Origin: an uncultured Mediterraneibacter sp.
GTDB lineage: Bacteria; Bacillota; Clostridia; Lachnospirales; Lachnospiraceae
Length of the DNA: 64,000 nt
Direction of reading: 5' to 3'
Assembly: GCF_934309415.1 (NCBI RefSeq)
Contig: NZ_CAKRDI010000003.1
Span: 118,945 to 182,944 of the forward strand
The translations under genes and the position numbers were made by a program. The first letter of the stretch is position 1. Every line of letters starts with the position of its first letter. The notes beneath the pieces are model-generated. The model was not told the DNA's origin. It ran no database searches and saw only the letters and a list, made by a program, of their open reading frames with translations. This document shows positions 1-8,292 of the stretch, piece by piece.

Positions 1-524
1 ATCTGAAGCTTTTTGTTGAAAATGGGAAAGTAGTGAAAGTTACTGTTGATATGGGAAGTCCGATTCTTACACCGGCAGAGATTCCTGTTGTTGCAGACGG
101 AGAGAGAGCTGTAGATGAGCCAATCCTGGTAGACGGAGAAGAGTACCGTATGACTTGTGTTTCCATGGGAAATCCGCATGCAATCGTATATGTAGATGAC
201 GTACAGGGACTGGAAATTGAAAAGATTGGTCCAAAGTTCGAAAACCATGAAAGATTTCCAAACCGTGTAAATACAGAATTTGTAAAAGTATTAGACCATC
301 ATACTGTTGAGATGCGTGTGTGGGAGAGAGGTTCAGGAGAGACATTAGCCTGTGGAACCGGAGCATGTGCCACAGCAGTCGCATGTATTTTAAATGGCCT
401 GACAGAAGATGATGTAACTGTAAAACTTCTCGGAGGAGATCTTCAGATCCAGTGGGATAAAGAGAAAAATACAGTATTTATGACTGGTCCTGCAACCGTT
501 GTTTTTGATGGCGTGTGGGAATGA
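1..524 (+). CDS. dapF: Diaminopimelate epimerase, 3' part (5' end outside window)
   Basis: This is the C-terminal portion of DapF, which interconverts LL- and meso-diaminopimelate in lysine and peptidoglycan precursor synthesis in the cytoplasm. The frame is open from base 3 to the window edge, so the start is missing. Visible family landmarks are GNPHAIVYVDD, which precedes the substrate-binding segment, and GSGETLACGTGACATAV near the end, which holds one of the two catalytic cysteines in the C-G-T-G context. About 174 codons are present against roughly 275 for a full protein, so the first catalytic cysteine lies upstream of the window. The gene ends at TGA 522-524 and is followed by a long-loop terminator-like structure. 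Confidence 0.95.
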   Translation, partial: LKLFVENGKVVKVTVDMGSPILTPAEIPVVADGERAVDEPILVDGEEYRMTCVSMGNPHAIVYVDDVQGLEIEKIGPKFENHERFPNRVNTEFVKVLDHHTVEMRVWERGSGETLACGTGACATAVACILNGLTEDDVTVKLLGGDLQIQWDKEKNTVFMTGPATVVFDGVWE

Positions 525-630
525 GAATGCGTCAATAGTTTACATTCAGAGCTGTTTGAAAATGGAGAACAGTAAAAAGAACGGAAAATATAGAAATATA
601 AGTTTCAGACAAAAAAGTTCGAATTTAAAG

Positions 631-709
631 CGTGTGAAAAATTTCTTATGAGATATTTGCTGGATTTACGGAGGAGGTCTTATAGAAAAATTTTTTACAC
701 GTTTTTTTT
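631..709 (+). terminator. Long-loop inverted repeat followed by T-tract, probable dapF terminator
   Basis: An arm beginning CGTGTGAAAAATTT (from 631) pairs with AAAAATTTTTTACACG (ending 701), and eight T residues follow at 702-709. The arms are separated by about 40 nt, which is long for an intrinsic terminator. It is correctly placed to end transcription from dapF. A weak reading frame with an AGGAGG-like stretch lies in the loop but I see no support for it as a gene. Confidence 0.5.
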
Positions 710-716
710 ATCCGGA

Positions 717-748
717 AAACAAAAAAGACTGAAGAAAAACTTCAGTCT
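717..748 (-). terminator. Intrinsic terminator of the tRNA-Gln/tRNA-Pro transcript
   Basis: Read on the minus strand, AGACTGAAG and CTTCAGTCT form a perfect 9-bp stem (726-734 with 740-748) around a TTTTT loop. A TTTTTTG tract follows directly, only seven bases downstream of the tRNA-Pro 3' end. Confidence 0.9.
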
Positions 749-754
749 CTTAAG

Positions 755-828
<74 letters not shown>

Positions 829-862
829 ATAAAATAGGGAACTTGCATAAGCAAATTCCCAG

Positions 863-934
863 CTACGGAAAAGGGACTTGAACCCCTACTAACAGAGTCA
901 GAGTCTGCTGTGCTGCCAATTACACCATTCCGCA
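863..934 (-). tRNA. tRNA-Gln (anticodon CTG)
   Basis: The minus strand reads TGCGGAATGGTGTAATTGG at its 5' end. The anticodon stem GCAGA/TCTGT encloses CTCTGAC (anticodon CTG), and the T-loop is GTTCAAGTC. Acceptor arms TGCGGAA and TTCCGTA pair with one G-T wobble and the discriminator is G, as normal for glutamine tRNA. CCA is not encoded. It shares a promoter and terminator with the downstream tRNA-Pro. Confidence 0.97.
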
Positions 935-979
935 TCATCTTGTTTATTTGTTTCTGTCTTGCTTGACTCAACAATAGTT

Positions 980-1007
980 ATTATAACAGGATATTCAAAA
1001 AAAGCAA
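980..1007 (-). promoter_or_regulatory. Promoter for tRNA-Gln/tRNA-Pro
   Basis: On the minus strand a TTGCTT -35 (1002-1007) and a perfect TATAAT -10 (980-985) are separated by 16 bp. Transcription would start about 40 bp before the tRNA-Gln 5' end. Confidence 0.75.
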
Positions 1008-1095
1008 CCCCTTTTTTAAAAAAATTACGTTAGAATTTTTTTAAAAAAAATGCGAATTATCAGACAATAATACATACTGTAATTTACAGGATATA

Positions 1096-1237
1096 TAACT
1101 GCTTACAGGTTACCTGCAAACAATAACGCATCTCACCATTTAGAATCGTCTGCGACGATGGGCGAGATGCATTCAGGCTAAAGTGTGCATCCTCCATGCC
1201 AATCAGTGGAGTGATTGATATGGGAGTGAACAGTAAC
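1096..1237 (+). repeat. Composite structured repeat: modules A-B-C plus half A
   Basis: This intergenic block holds three hairpin modules seen elsewhere in the window. Module A (1096-1127) is a degenerate palindrome of the TTACAGG...CCTG type. Module B (1128-1170) has outer arms GCATCTCACCAT and ATGGGCGAGATGC around an inner hairpin ATCGTC-TGC-GACGAT. Module C (1192-1226) has stem CAATCA/TGATTG, loop GTGGAG and outer arms CTCCAT/ATGGGAG. It ends in a half A, GTGAACAGTAAC. It lies about 40 bp upstream of the kinase promoter. The function is unknown; see findings. Confidence 0.75.
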
Positions 1238-1277
1238 AGTTATGCAATTAATATAATGAAAATTAATAAACTCCACC

Positions 1278-1306
1278 TTGTCCGTATAAGGGGATTTGAT
1301 TATAAT
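1278..1306 (+). promoter_or_regulatory. Promoter for the CHASE hybrid histidine kinase
   Basis: TTGTCC (1278-1283) and TATAAT (1301-1306) are separated by exactly 17 bp. The inferred start of transcription lies about 35 bp before the kinase ATG. Confidence 0.7.
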
Positions 1307-1348
1307 ATGAACAGATACATAAAAACTGAAAGATAGCAGGAAAAAGAA

Positions 1349-3415
1349 ATGGAACAAAAGATGGAGAAGATAATAGACCGGAAAAGAATGAGGATGAGAA
1401 TCGTTCTGGTTTTTCTTATTACATTTTTAATTGCAGCTGTCGGAATGCTTCTTCTGAACAAAAATCAGGAGAAGCAGGAAAAACTGAAAGCTGCTTATAC
1501 AGCTGAATCAACAGTCAGTCAGGTGGAGACAAGATTGAACCGGTATCTGGCAGAGTCAGAATTACTGAAACAAATTGTCGAGAATGGTTATAAGATTGAC
1601 CAGGAAGAGTTCAGTACATTATCTGGGATGATGCAGGATGAAAATGGAGTGATCGAAGCAATTGAGATGGCAGAAGGGGGGACTGTCACGCAGGTTTATC
1701 CGCTGGAAGGAAATGAAGAAGCACTGGGCCTGAATATGCTGGAGAATCCTGAAAGAAAACAGGAAGCACGTCTGGCAAAGCGGAGCGGACAGTATACCAT
1801 TGCAGGTCCATTTGAACTTGTACAGGGAGGTGCAGGAGTCTTACTGTTTGATCCGGTTTATATGAATGAGGATAAGAAAGAATTCTGGGGATTCACACTT
1901 CTTGTTATTAACTGGGAAAAATTCCTTAAAGAGATCGAACTCGATAAACTGGAAGATGCAGGATATCATTATCAAATCTGGAAAAAGAGTCCTGCGACTG
2001 ATGAAAAAGTTGTGATTGCCCAATGCGAGAGTGAGGATCTGAAAGATCCGCTGGAAGTGGCATGCGCTGTACCGAATGACACCTGGTATTTTGAGATTGT
2101 TCCAGCTGAAGGATGGATTACAGCAGTTCAGAAAATCTTTGATTCGATCATTGTGTTAGCTTTGTCTATTCTGATGACAGCAGGATTCTGGCAATTTGAG
2201 GTGAAAGAGTACAGAGATGCTGTGCATGCTCAGGAAATTGAAAAATCTGCAAAAGCAGCAAGGGCAGCGAATGAGGCAAAGACACGATTCCTGTTTAATA
2301 TGAGTCATGACATTCGGACACCGATGAATGCCATTATTGGATTTTCGGATCTTCTGGAGAAACATATAGATGAAAAGGAAAAAGCCATTGATTATATAGG
2401 AAAGATAAAATCTTCCAGTGCATTTCTGCTGTCGCTGATCAATTATGTCCTCGAAATGGCGAGAATTGAAAGCGGAAAAGCAACATTGAAGATGGAGATG
2501 GAGTCGCCTAAAGAATTGATGGATTCACTTCTGAACGTGTTTGAACCTTCTATTCAGGAGAAAGAACTAAATTATCGTTGTATTTCTGATATTCAGCATG
2601 AATATGTGATAGGGGACAAGACAAAAGTCAGAGAAATCTTTCTGAATGTAATCAGTAATTCAATCAAATATACTCCTTCTGGTGGAAGTGTGACCGTAAC
2701 TGTAACAGAAACTCCATCTGCAAGAGATGGATATGCAGATTTCACTGTGGTTGTTGAAGATACCGGAATTGGAATGAGTGAGGAGTATCTGCCTCATATT
2801 TTTGAAGAATTTACCAGAGAACATACAACTACAGAAAGTAAGATTGTGGGAGCAGGCCTTGGACTTCCAATTGTGAAATCGCTTGTAGATCTTATGGATG
2901 GAAAAATCAAAGTAGAAAGTAAAATAGGAAAAGGCACAAAGACAACCATAGAATTATCATTCCCGATAGCAACAGAGGAAGAAATTCAACAGGGAACTGA
3001 GAAAAAAAGAGAAGAAATCATTGAAAATCTGCATGGGAAAAGGATTCTGCTTGCAGAAGACAATGACCTGAATGCAGAAATTGCGATGACAATTCTGCAG
3101 GAAAATGGTTTTGATGTGAACCGTGTGGAAGATGGCATTATGTGTGTGGCTGAACTGCAGAAGAAGTCTGCAAAGTATTATGATTTGATTCTGATGGACA
3201 TTCAGATGCCCAATATGGACGGATATCAGGCGGCGGAAGTAATAAGAAATCTGAAAAATGAGCGTGCGGATATTCCAATTGTAGCAATGACTGCAAATGC
3301 CTTCGAGGAAGACAGGAAGAAAGCATTTGCAGCAGGAATGAATGGGCATATTGCCAAGCCGATCGATGTGAATGTGTTGTTCAGTACGTTGGAAAACGTG
3401 CTGATGGGCAGTTAA
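1349..3415 (+). CDS. CHASE-domain hybrid sensor histidine kinase/response regulator
   Basis: This 688-residue membrane kinase should sense an extracellular ligand and pass phosphate from histidine to an attached receiver. A transmembrane helix at about 17-36 is followed by an outside domain (about 40-260). Its YPLEGNEEALG, AGPFELVQGG and LLFDPVY motifs match the CHASE sensor family. A second helix lies near 262-283. The HisKA box MSHDIRTPMNAIIGF puts the phospho-accepting histidine at residue 320. An HATPase domain with GLGLPIVKSLVDLM follows, then a receiver with DLILMDIQMPNMDG (phospho-aspartate 617) and a KP motif. No output regulator is encoded next to it, so it is an orphan here. ATG 1349 is used; ATG 1361 is possible. 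The ligand is unknown. Confidence 0.92.
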   Translation: MEQKMEKIIDRKRMRMRIVLVFLITFLIAAVGMLLLNKNQEKQEKLKAAYTAESTVSQVETRLNRYLAESELLKQIVENGYKIDQEEFSTLSGMMQDENGVIEAIEMAEGGTVTQVYPLEGNEEALGLNMLENPERKQEARLAKRSGQYTIAGPFELVQGGAGVLLFDPVYMNEDKKEFWGFTLLVINWEKFLKEIELDKLEDAGYHYQIWKKSPATDEKVVIAQCESEDLKDPLEVACAVPNDTWYFEIVPAEGWITAVQKIFDSIIVLALSILMTAGFWQFEVKEYRDAVHAQEIEKSAKAARAANEAKTRFLFNMSHDIRTPMNAIIGFSDLLEKHIDEKEKAIDYIGKIKSSSAFLLSLINYVLEMARIESGKATLKMEMESPKELMDSLLNVFEPSIQEKELNYRCISDIQHEYVIGDKTKVREIFLNVISNSIKYTPSGGSVTVTVTETPSARDGYADFTVVVEDTGIGMSEEYLPHIFEEFTREHTTTESKIVGAGLGLPIVKSLVDLMDGKIKVESKIGKGTKTTIELSFPIATEEEIQQGTEKKREEIIENLHGKRILLAEDNDLNAEIAMTILQENGFDVNRVEDGIMCVAELQKKSAKYYDLILMDIQMPNMDGYQAAEVIRNLKNERADIPIVAMTANAFEEDRKKAFAAGMNGHIAKPIDVNVLFSTLENVLMGS

Positions 3416-3477
3416 CATAATCATATTCCAAAATCTATCTTTTTCTAATTTTCAAGCTTTTATATTCAAGTATTCAT

Positions 3478-3783
3478 TTATAAGAAAAATTCAGCGATAA
3501 ATACAATGGCACAGCACAGGACTGCTACAGGCAGCAGTCCTGCACCGAACCATGCGGCTACAATGCCGACGATCAGTGCCAATGCTCCAGAGGCTGGAGA
3601 CTGAGTAGCATGTAAAATGGCCGGAAAGGTCATTACGGCAAGTGTGACGTAAGGCACGTAGTACAGGAAAGACTGAAGAAACTGATTCTTCAGAGGTTTT
3701 CTTATCAGAGTCAGCGGTAATACTCGAATCAGGTAGGAGACACCGCCCATGATCAGAATGTAAATATAAATATTATGTGTCAT
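3478..3783 (-). CDS. azlD: AzlD-type branched-chain amino acid transport subunit
   Basis: The 101-residue hydrophobic protein has about four predicted membrane segments and the RVLPLTLIRKPL motif typical of AzlD. AzlD works with the larger AzlC protein as an exporter of branched-chain amino acids or analogues. It lies 21 bp downstream of azlC on the same strand and is evidently co-transcribed. No clear terminator is visible between it and the kinase gene that converges on it. Substrate specificity cannot be read from the sequence. Confidence 0.88.
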   Translation of the reverse strand: MTHNIYIYILIMGGVSYLIRVLPLTLIRKPLKNQFLQSFLYYVPYVTLAVMTFPAILHATQSPASGALALIVGIVAAWFGAGLLPVAVLCCAIVFIAEFFL

Positions 3784-3804
3784 AATTTTTTCTCTTTTCT
3801 ATTT

Positions 3805-4536
3805 TTAGTTCTGTTGTTTACTGGCAGTGCCTTTTACTGGTACAGGGAACAGAATTGCTGCTCCGGCAGAGAGTACTACTGTAAGAATAATGGTTCTCGT
3901 ACCGTCTGACAGGGAAGAAATCCATGGCAGGCAGGTGGCTGCAAAGCTGGAAGTAAATGCAAGAATAATCAGTACACCAACAACTTTATTCTGTTTTGCA
4001 GGAGGAATGATAACAGCAAGGAACATTCCAAAAAGCGCAACGCTCAATGCACTGACCATACGTGCCGGCATGATATTTCCGGCAATGACTCCGAGTGCAG
4101 TTCCCACAGCCCATCCTGGAAGAGGAGCAATTACGGAACCATAGGTATAATAAGGATTCAGGATTCCAGGCTGACTGATTGCAATTCCGAACAGTTCGTC
4201 TGTAATATCATAGCTCATCAGAAGACGGTGTCCGAGAGAAAGATGTGGATTCAGACGCTGGCTCATGGCACAGCTCATCAACAGATAGCGTGCATTTGTA
4301 ATCAACGTGACGATTGCAATTTCCAGATAAGGGGAATTTGCTGCGATTACGGTAAGTCCGGCGTATTCACCTGCAGATGCGTTGTTTAACAGACTCATAA
4401 GGAATCCCTGAAATGCATTCAGTCCAACATTTCTTGCAGCAATGCCGAGAGAAAAAGAGACTGCGAGATATCCAAGTCCGATTGGAATTCCATCGCGGAA
4501 ACCACGGCGGAATGCCTGAAGATTTGTTTGATTCAT
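3805..4536 (-). CDS. azlC: AzlC-type branched-chain amino acid exporter
   Basis: The 243-residue integral membrane protein has the AzlC signature GLGYLAVSFSLGIAARNVG near the N-terminus and the RYLLMSCAMSQRL segment in the middle. With AzlD it forms a branched-chain amino acid efflux system; in Bacillus subtilis the azl genes confer 4-azaleucine resistance. The start has a good AAGGTGG ribosome binding site. A promoter lies immediately upstream and a further terminator hairpin lies beyond it. Confidence 0.92.
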   Translation of the reverse strand: MNQTNLQAFRRGFRDGIPIGLGYLAVSFSLGIAARNVGLNAFQGFLMSLLNNASAGEYAGLTVIAANSPYLEIAIVTLITNARYLLMSCAMSQRLNPHLSLGHRLLMSYDITDELFGIAISQPGILNPYYTYGSVIAPLPGWAVGTALGVIAGNIMPARMVSALSVALFGMFLAVIIPPAKQNKVVGVLIILAFTSSFAATCLPWISSLSDGTRTIILTVVLSAGAAILFPVPVKGTASKQQN

Positions 4537-4562
4537 AATAGACCACCTTAGTTTTTTATCTT

Positions 4563-4590
4563 ATTGTATCAATTTTTTTCTCATAAGTAA
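4563..4590 (-). promoter_or_regulatory. Putative azlCD promoter
   Basis: Minus-strand TTACTT (4585-4590) and TACAAT (4563-4568) are 16 bp apart. The inferred start lies about 20 bp before azlC. Confidence 0.5.
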
Positions 4591-4603
4591 AATAAATGAT
4601 TAG

Positions 4604-4636
4604 AATAAAAAAATTAGCCCGGTATTGCGCCGGGCT
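4604..4636 (-). terminator. Terminator-like hairpin upstream of azlC
   Basis: On the minus strand AGCCCGG and CCGGGCT form a perfect 7-bp GC stem (4616-4622 with 4630-4636), followed by TAATTTTTTTATT. No gene is visible upstream on this strand. The hairpin therefore either ends an unannotated small transcript from 4640-5000 or attenuates a longer azl leader. Confidence 0.65.
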
Positions 4637-5139
4637 ATAATCTATATAAACTATTCGTTATTTTTAGACGAAGTCCGGCAATCATAAAAGGCTTCTAATA
4701 CAATCACCGTCTTCTATTATTTATGATACGGATGTTACAGAATCAAGTATTGTATGATCAGTAACATGAATGTTTGCTTTTGCAATTCATTTGTATCAAC
4801 TTGATGATGTTATTATAAAAAAGAATTGTGAACGTCTGGTGTCATGAATGGAAAAGAAATATTAAATTTATAAAGAGATTATAATCTGGAAAGAAAAATA
4901 CAGTTCTAACCATGAATTGTGCGAATGATAGTTCGGCTATCATTGGTGCTGGAAATTTTTTGTGGCGCATGATATTATAAAAAGGCAAAGCATCTTATCT
5001 ATAACGGGTTTCGGATGGTGATATACTGATAAGGTGTGAAGATGTTGATATCAGGACTACATAGAAAAACATGTAAGATTTACTGAAAGTTGAGGAAAAA
5101 AACACAACTATTTAAATAATGTGAAGAGAGGTAATAAAA
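4637..5139. other. Intergenic region, no gene seen
   Basis: About 500 bp of AT-rich DNA between divergent azlC and the M20 dipeptidase gene. The one clear structure is a perfect 8-bp hairpin AATGATAG/CTATCATT with a TTCGG loop at 4924-4944. A TATACT hexamer at 5022-5027 is a possible -10 for the dipeptidase gene, without a convincing -35. I find no riboswitch or T-box motif on either strand. Confidence 0.4.
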
Positions 5140-6498
5140 ATGAGCATTAAAGAACAAATTCACGAATCGACAGAAGAAATGTTAGACAATATGGGAAGAC
5201 TGGTTGCAATCGATTCCCAGCTTGGAACACCGGCAGAGGGGATGCCGTTCGGGGAAGGACCGGCCAAGGTACTTCACGAAGCACTTAAGATTGCAGAAGA
5301 ACTGGGATTCAAAACAGTGAACCTGGACAATTACTGCGGTTACGCAGAGATGGGTGAGGGCGAGGAAATCGTTGGAATTGCCGGACATCTTGATATCGTG
5401 CCGGCAGGCGGAGACTGGACTTATGATCCGTTCAAACTCACAAGAGAAGGAGATTATGTCTATGGCCGCGGAACGACAGACGATAAAGGTCCTGTACTGG
5501 AAGCTCTCTATGCGATGAAGCTGCTCCGTGATTCAGGTGTGAAACTGAATAAAAGAGTTCGTCTCATCATGGGATGTAATGAAGAGACTGGTTCTAAGTG
5601 TATGGAGCATTACAATAAAGTTGCAGAAGAGTTATCCTGCGGATTTACTCCGGATGCTAATTATCCATGCATTCACGGAGAAAAGGGAATGCTGACAATG
5701 ATGGCATATTCCAAGAATACAAAGATCATCGCCATCAATGGAGGATTTGTATCAAATGCAGTATGCGACGCATGTACAGCAGTAGTACCTGCAGAAGAAG
5801 GACTTAAGGATAAATTAGAGGCAGCTTTTGCAGAAACAAAACTTCAGGAATATAAACTGACAGAAGAGAATGGGCAGATCAATATCTATGCAAAAGGAGT
5901 ATCTGCGCATGCAAGTACACCAACACTTGGAGTCAATGCAGCAGGCGTGATTTTCGAGTGCCTTGCAAAAGCAGGATTTGAGGATGATTTTGTAAAATTC
6001 TATAACTCACATATCGGCACAGCATGTGATGGTTCTGGAATCGGTCTGAAGTGTGAGGACGAGTTCGGTGAACTTACTTTCTGTAATGGAATCGTCAAGA
6101 CAGAAGAGGGTGAGATCTCTTGTACAATCGATATCAGATTCCCGGTAACTTACCAGGTAGAAGATATGCTTAAGATGTGTGAAGGACATCTGGAAGATGA
6201 GAATGGCCGTATTGAGATTCGTACAACAACAAGTCCGTTATTCTTCCCAAGAGAATCTTCACTTGTAGAGGCACTCTACAAGGCATACACAGATGTGACA
6301 GGAGATACAGAGAACAAACCGATGGTAATTGGTGGTGGAACTTATGCGAAATCACTGAAAAATATTATCGCATTCGGACCGGAAAAGCCAGGCGAGGATT
6401 ATCGTATCCACGGCGCGGATGAGTTTACACTTGTGTCAGAAATGGAAGAGGCGGTGCTGATCTATATGGAGGCAATTAAGAATCTGCTTGAGATTTAA
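5140..6498 (+). CDS. M20 family dipeptidase (PepV/Sapep type)
   Basis: A 452-residue cytoplasmic metallopeptidase of the M20 family, expected to hydrolyse dipeptides with two zinc ions. Metal-ligand motifs are in order: GHLDIVPAGGDW (His), RGTTDDKGP (bridging Asp), CNEETGSKCMEHY (Glu pair), and FGPEKPGEDYRIHGADE near the C-terminus (His). VSAHASTP belongs to the lid and dimerisation domain. The length fits the PepV/Sapep branch, which is longer than the ArgE/DapE branch seen at 39.8 kb. The start has a GAGAGGTAA ribosome binding site. It appears monocistronic. Confidence 0.9.
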   Translation: MSIKEQIHESTEEMLDNMGRLVAIDSQLGTPAEGMPFGEGPAKVLHEALKIAEELGFKTVNLDNYCGYAEMGEGEEIVGIAGHLDIVPAGGDWTYDPFKLTREGDYVYGRGTTDDKGPVLEALYAMKLLRDSGVKLNKRVRLIMGCNEETGSKCMEHYNKVAEELSCGFTPDANYPCIHGEKGMLTMMAYSKNTKIIAINGGFVSNAVCDACTAVVPAEEGLKDKLEAAFAETKLQEYKLTEENGQINIYAKGVSAHASTPTLGVNAAGVIFECLAKAGFEDDFVKFYNSHIGTACDGSGIGLKCEDEFGELTFCNGIVKTEEGEISCTIDIRFPVTYQVEDMLKMCEGHLEDENGRIEIRTTTSPLFFPRESSLVEALYKAYTDVTGDTENKPMVIGGGTYAKSLKNIIAFGPEKPGEDYRIHGADEFTLVSEMEEAVLIYMEAIKNLLEI

Positions 6499-6601
6499 GA
6501 TATTAACTTTTGGGCTATATAGAAAAAGAGAATCAATGGAGCAGGGAGAAAGTAATTAAGAAGTTACTTGTATTTTAACGATTATTGTGTAAAGTGGTGC
6601 A

Positions 6602-6751
6602 TATAATACAAGAAAGTATTGAAATTCTTTCAATATTGATGTAACATACCTCTCAGGGAATGAAGTTCTCCCTAAGTAGAAAATACTTGAACCGCTTATA
6701 AAGCTGATGACTTCTGCGAGAAAATCAACGCAGAAAGTGTCAGCTTTTTTT
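6602..6751 (+). promoter_or_regulatory. Fluoride riboswitch (crcB motif) with expression-platform terminator
   Basis: A TATAAT -10 lies at 6602-6607. The aptamer (about 6653-6717) contains the conserved blocks GGGAATGAAGTTCTCCC, GAACCGCT and AGCTGATGACTTCT, which match the crcB fluoride riboswitch in order and spacing. The end of the aptamer overlaps the 5' arm of a strong terminator: AAGCTGA (6701-6707) pairs with TCAGCTT (6740-6746), an inner CTTCTGCG pairs with CGCAGAA, and a run of T follows. Ligand binding should hold the aptamer fold and prevent the terminator, switching on the antiporter gene that begins 110 bp later. Confidence 0.88.
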
Positions 6752-6861
6752 GTGTCAGAAAATTTTATGGAATTTAGGGAAAAAGCTGTGGTATCAGTAT
6801 TTCCCGAAAGGCACTTTCTGTGAGGAGACATTTTCTGTATTTATGAAGGAGGAAAGGAATT

Positions 6862-8037
6862 ATGTTACTAAGTATTTCGCTGATCCTGCTTGTCGGGATG
6901 TCGATGGGATGGATCTGCAAGAAGGTTAAGCTGCCGAGTTTACTCGGTATGATGCTTACAGGAATTGTGCTGGGGCCGTATGTGCTGAATCTGCTGGACG
7001 AGAGCATTCTTGGAATTTCAGCCGACCTTAGAAAGATTGCACTGATTATTATTCTTACAAGAGCCGGACTGGGATTGGATCTGTCAGGTCTTAAGAAGAT
7101 TGGAAGACCGGCAGTTCTAATGTGTTTTGTGCCGGCATCTTTTGAAATCGTCGGAATTGTATTACTGGCGCCCAAGTTGATGGGACTGTCTGTACTGGAA
7201 GCAGCAATTCTGGGAACTGTTCTGGCAGCGGTCTCCCCGGCGGTTGTTGTTCCGAGAATGGTGAAACTGATGGATGAGGGATATGGAGTGAAAGAAGGAA
7301 TTCCACAGCTGATTCTTGCAGGCGCATCGGTAGATGATGTGTATGTGATTGTACTGTTCTCTACCTTTACAGGAATGATGCAGGGAGAGAGTACATCCAT
7401 TCTTAGCTTTATCAATATTCCGGTGTCCATCTTTCTGGGGATTGTGATCGGTCTGCTGATTGGAATGATTCTTGCTTATTACTTTAAGAAAGTACATATC
7501 AGAGATACTTCCAAGGTGTTGATCATTTTAAGTATTTCGCTCCTGCTTGTTGTAATTGAAGACAGCCTGACAACAGCAATTACATTTTCTGCATTGATTG
7601 CGATTATGTTTATTGGAATTGGTCTGCAGAAGAAGAGGGAAGTTGTGGTGAAGAGAATTTCTGCAAAGTATGGAAAGCTCTGGGTGGCAGCAGAAGTCTT
7701 TCTGTTTGTACTTGTTGGAGCAACAGTTAATGTCGGATATCTTGGAAAAATTGGTGTGAAAGCTCTGCTTGTCATTGTTGGGGCATTAATGTTCCGTATG
7801 CTGGGTGTATTTGTCTGCCTGCTTGGAACAAGCCTGAAGAAGAAAGAACGATTATTTGCCATGATGGCATATACACCGAAAGCGACAGTTCAGGCGGCAA
7901 TTGGTGGAATTCCACTGGCACTGGGATTTGCCTGCGGGGATACTGTTCTTACGGTAGCAGTTCTGGCGATCGTGCTGACAGCACCGCTTGGGGCATTTGC
8001 GATTGATTTCTCATATAAAAAATTGTTAGCGAAGTAA
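6862..8037 (+). CDS. Cation/proton antiporter (CPA family) under fluoride control
   Basis: A 391-residue polytopic membrane protein with about 12 hydrophobic segments and typical CPA sequence features: LPSLLGMMLTGIVLGPYVL near the N-terminus, LGTVLAAVSPAVVVPRMV in the middle and AMMAYTPKATVQAAIGGIPL near the end. CPA antiporters exchange Na+ or K+ for H+. The fluoride riboswitch directly upstream implies a role in the fluoride response; antiporters of this type are a known class of genes controlled by that riboswitch. Whether it moves fluoride itself or only compensates for ions and pH cannot be decided here. The ribosome binding site is GAAGGAGGAAAG. Confidence 0.9.
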   Translation: MLLSISLILLVGMSMGWICKKVKLPSLLGMMLTGIVLGPYVLNLLDESILGISADLRKIALIIILTRAGLGLDLSGLKKIGRPAVLMCFVPASFEIVGIVLLAPKLMGLSVLEAAILGTVLAAVSPAVVVPRMVKLMDEGYGVKEGIPQLILAGASVDDVYVIVLFSTFTGMMQGESTSILSFINIPVSIFLGIVIGLLIGMILAYYFKKVHIRDTSKVLIILSISLLLVVIEDSLTTAITFSALIAIMFIGIGLQKKREVVVKRISAKYGKLWVAAEVFLFVLVGATVNVGYLGKIGVKALLVIVGALMFRMLGVFVCLLGTSLKKKERLFAMMAYTPKATVQAAIGGIPLALGFACGDTVLTVAVLAIVLTAPLGAFAIDFSYKKLLAK

Positions 8038-8081
8038 AAATATATAGTTGATACCTGTCTGAAGTACGTATTGTCCTGAAA

Positions 8082-8157
8082 GTATCTCGCCCATCGCCGC
8101 AGGCGATTCTAAATGGCGAGATGCGTTACTGTTTGCAGCTATGCTGTGAACAGTAAC
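8082..8157 (-). repeat. Structured repeat, modules A and B in reverse orientation
   Basis: Read on the minus strand this is module A (8157 to 8125) directly joined to module B (8124 to 8082), with the same TAAC/GCATCTC junction as at 1127/1128. Module A pairs GTTACTGTTTGCAG with CTGTGAACAGTAAC through 14 bp when G-U pairs are allowed on the plus strand. In module B the inner stem is ATCGCC/GGCGAT where the 1.1-kb copy has ATCGTC/GACGAT, a compensatory change. It lies 45 bp after the antiporter gene. Confidence 0.75.
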
Positions 8158-8292
8158 TAAACAGTAACCATGATAAGCAAGAAAACACGTAAGATAACAC
8201 GTAAGTTATAGAAAAATAATTAGAAATTTAGTATAATATAGTAAGAAAACAGATAAGAAGATAAGTAAGAAAAATTGTAAAAAGAGAAAGTG

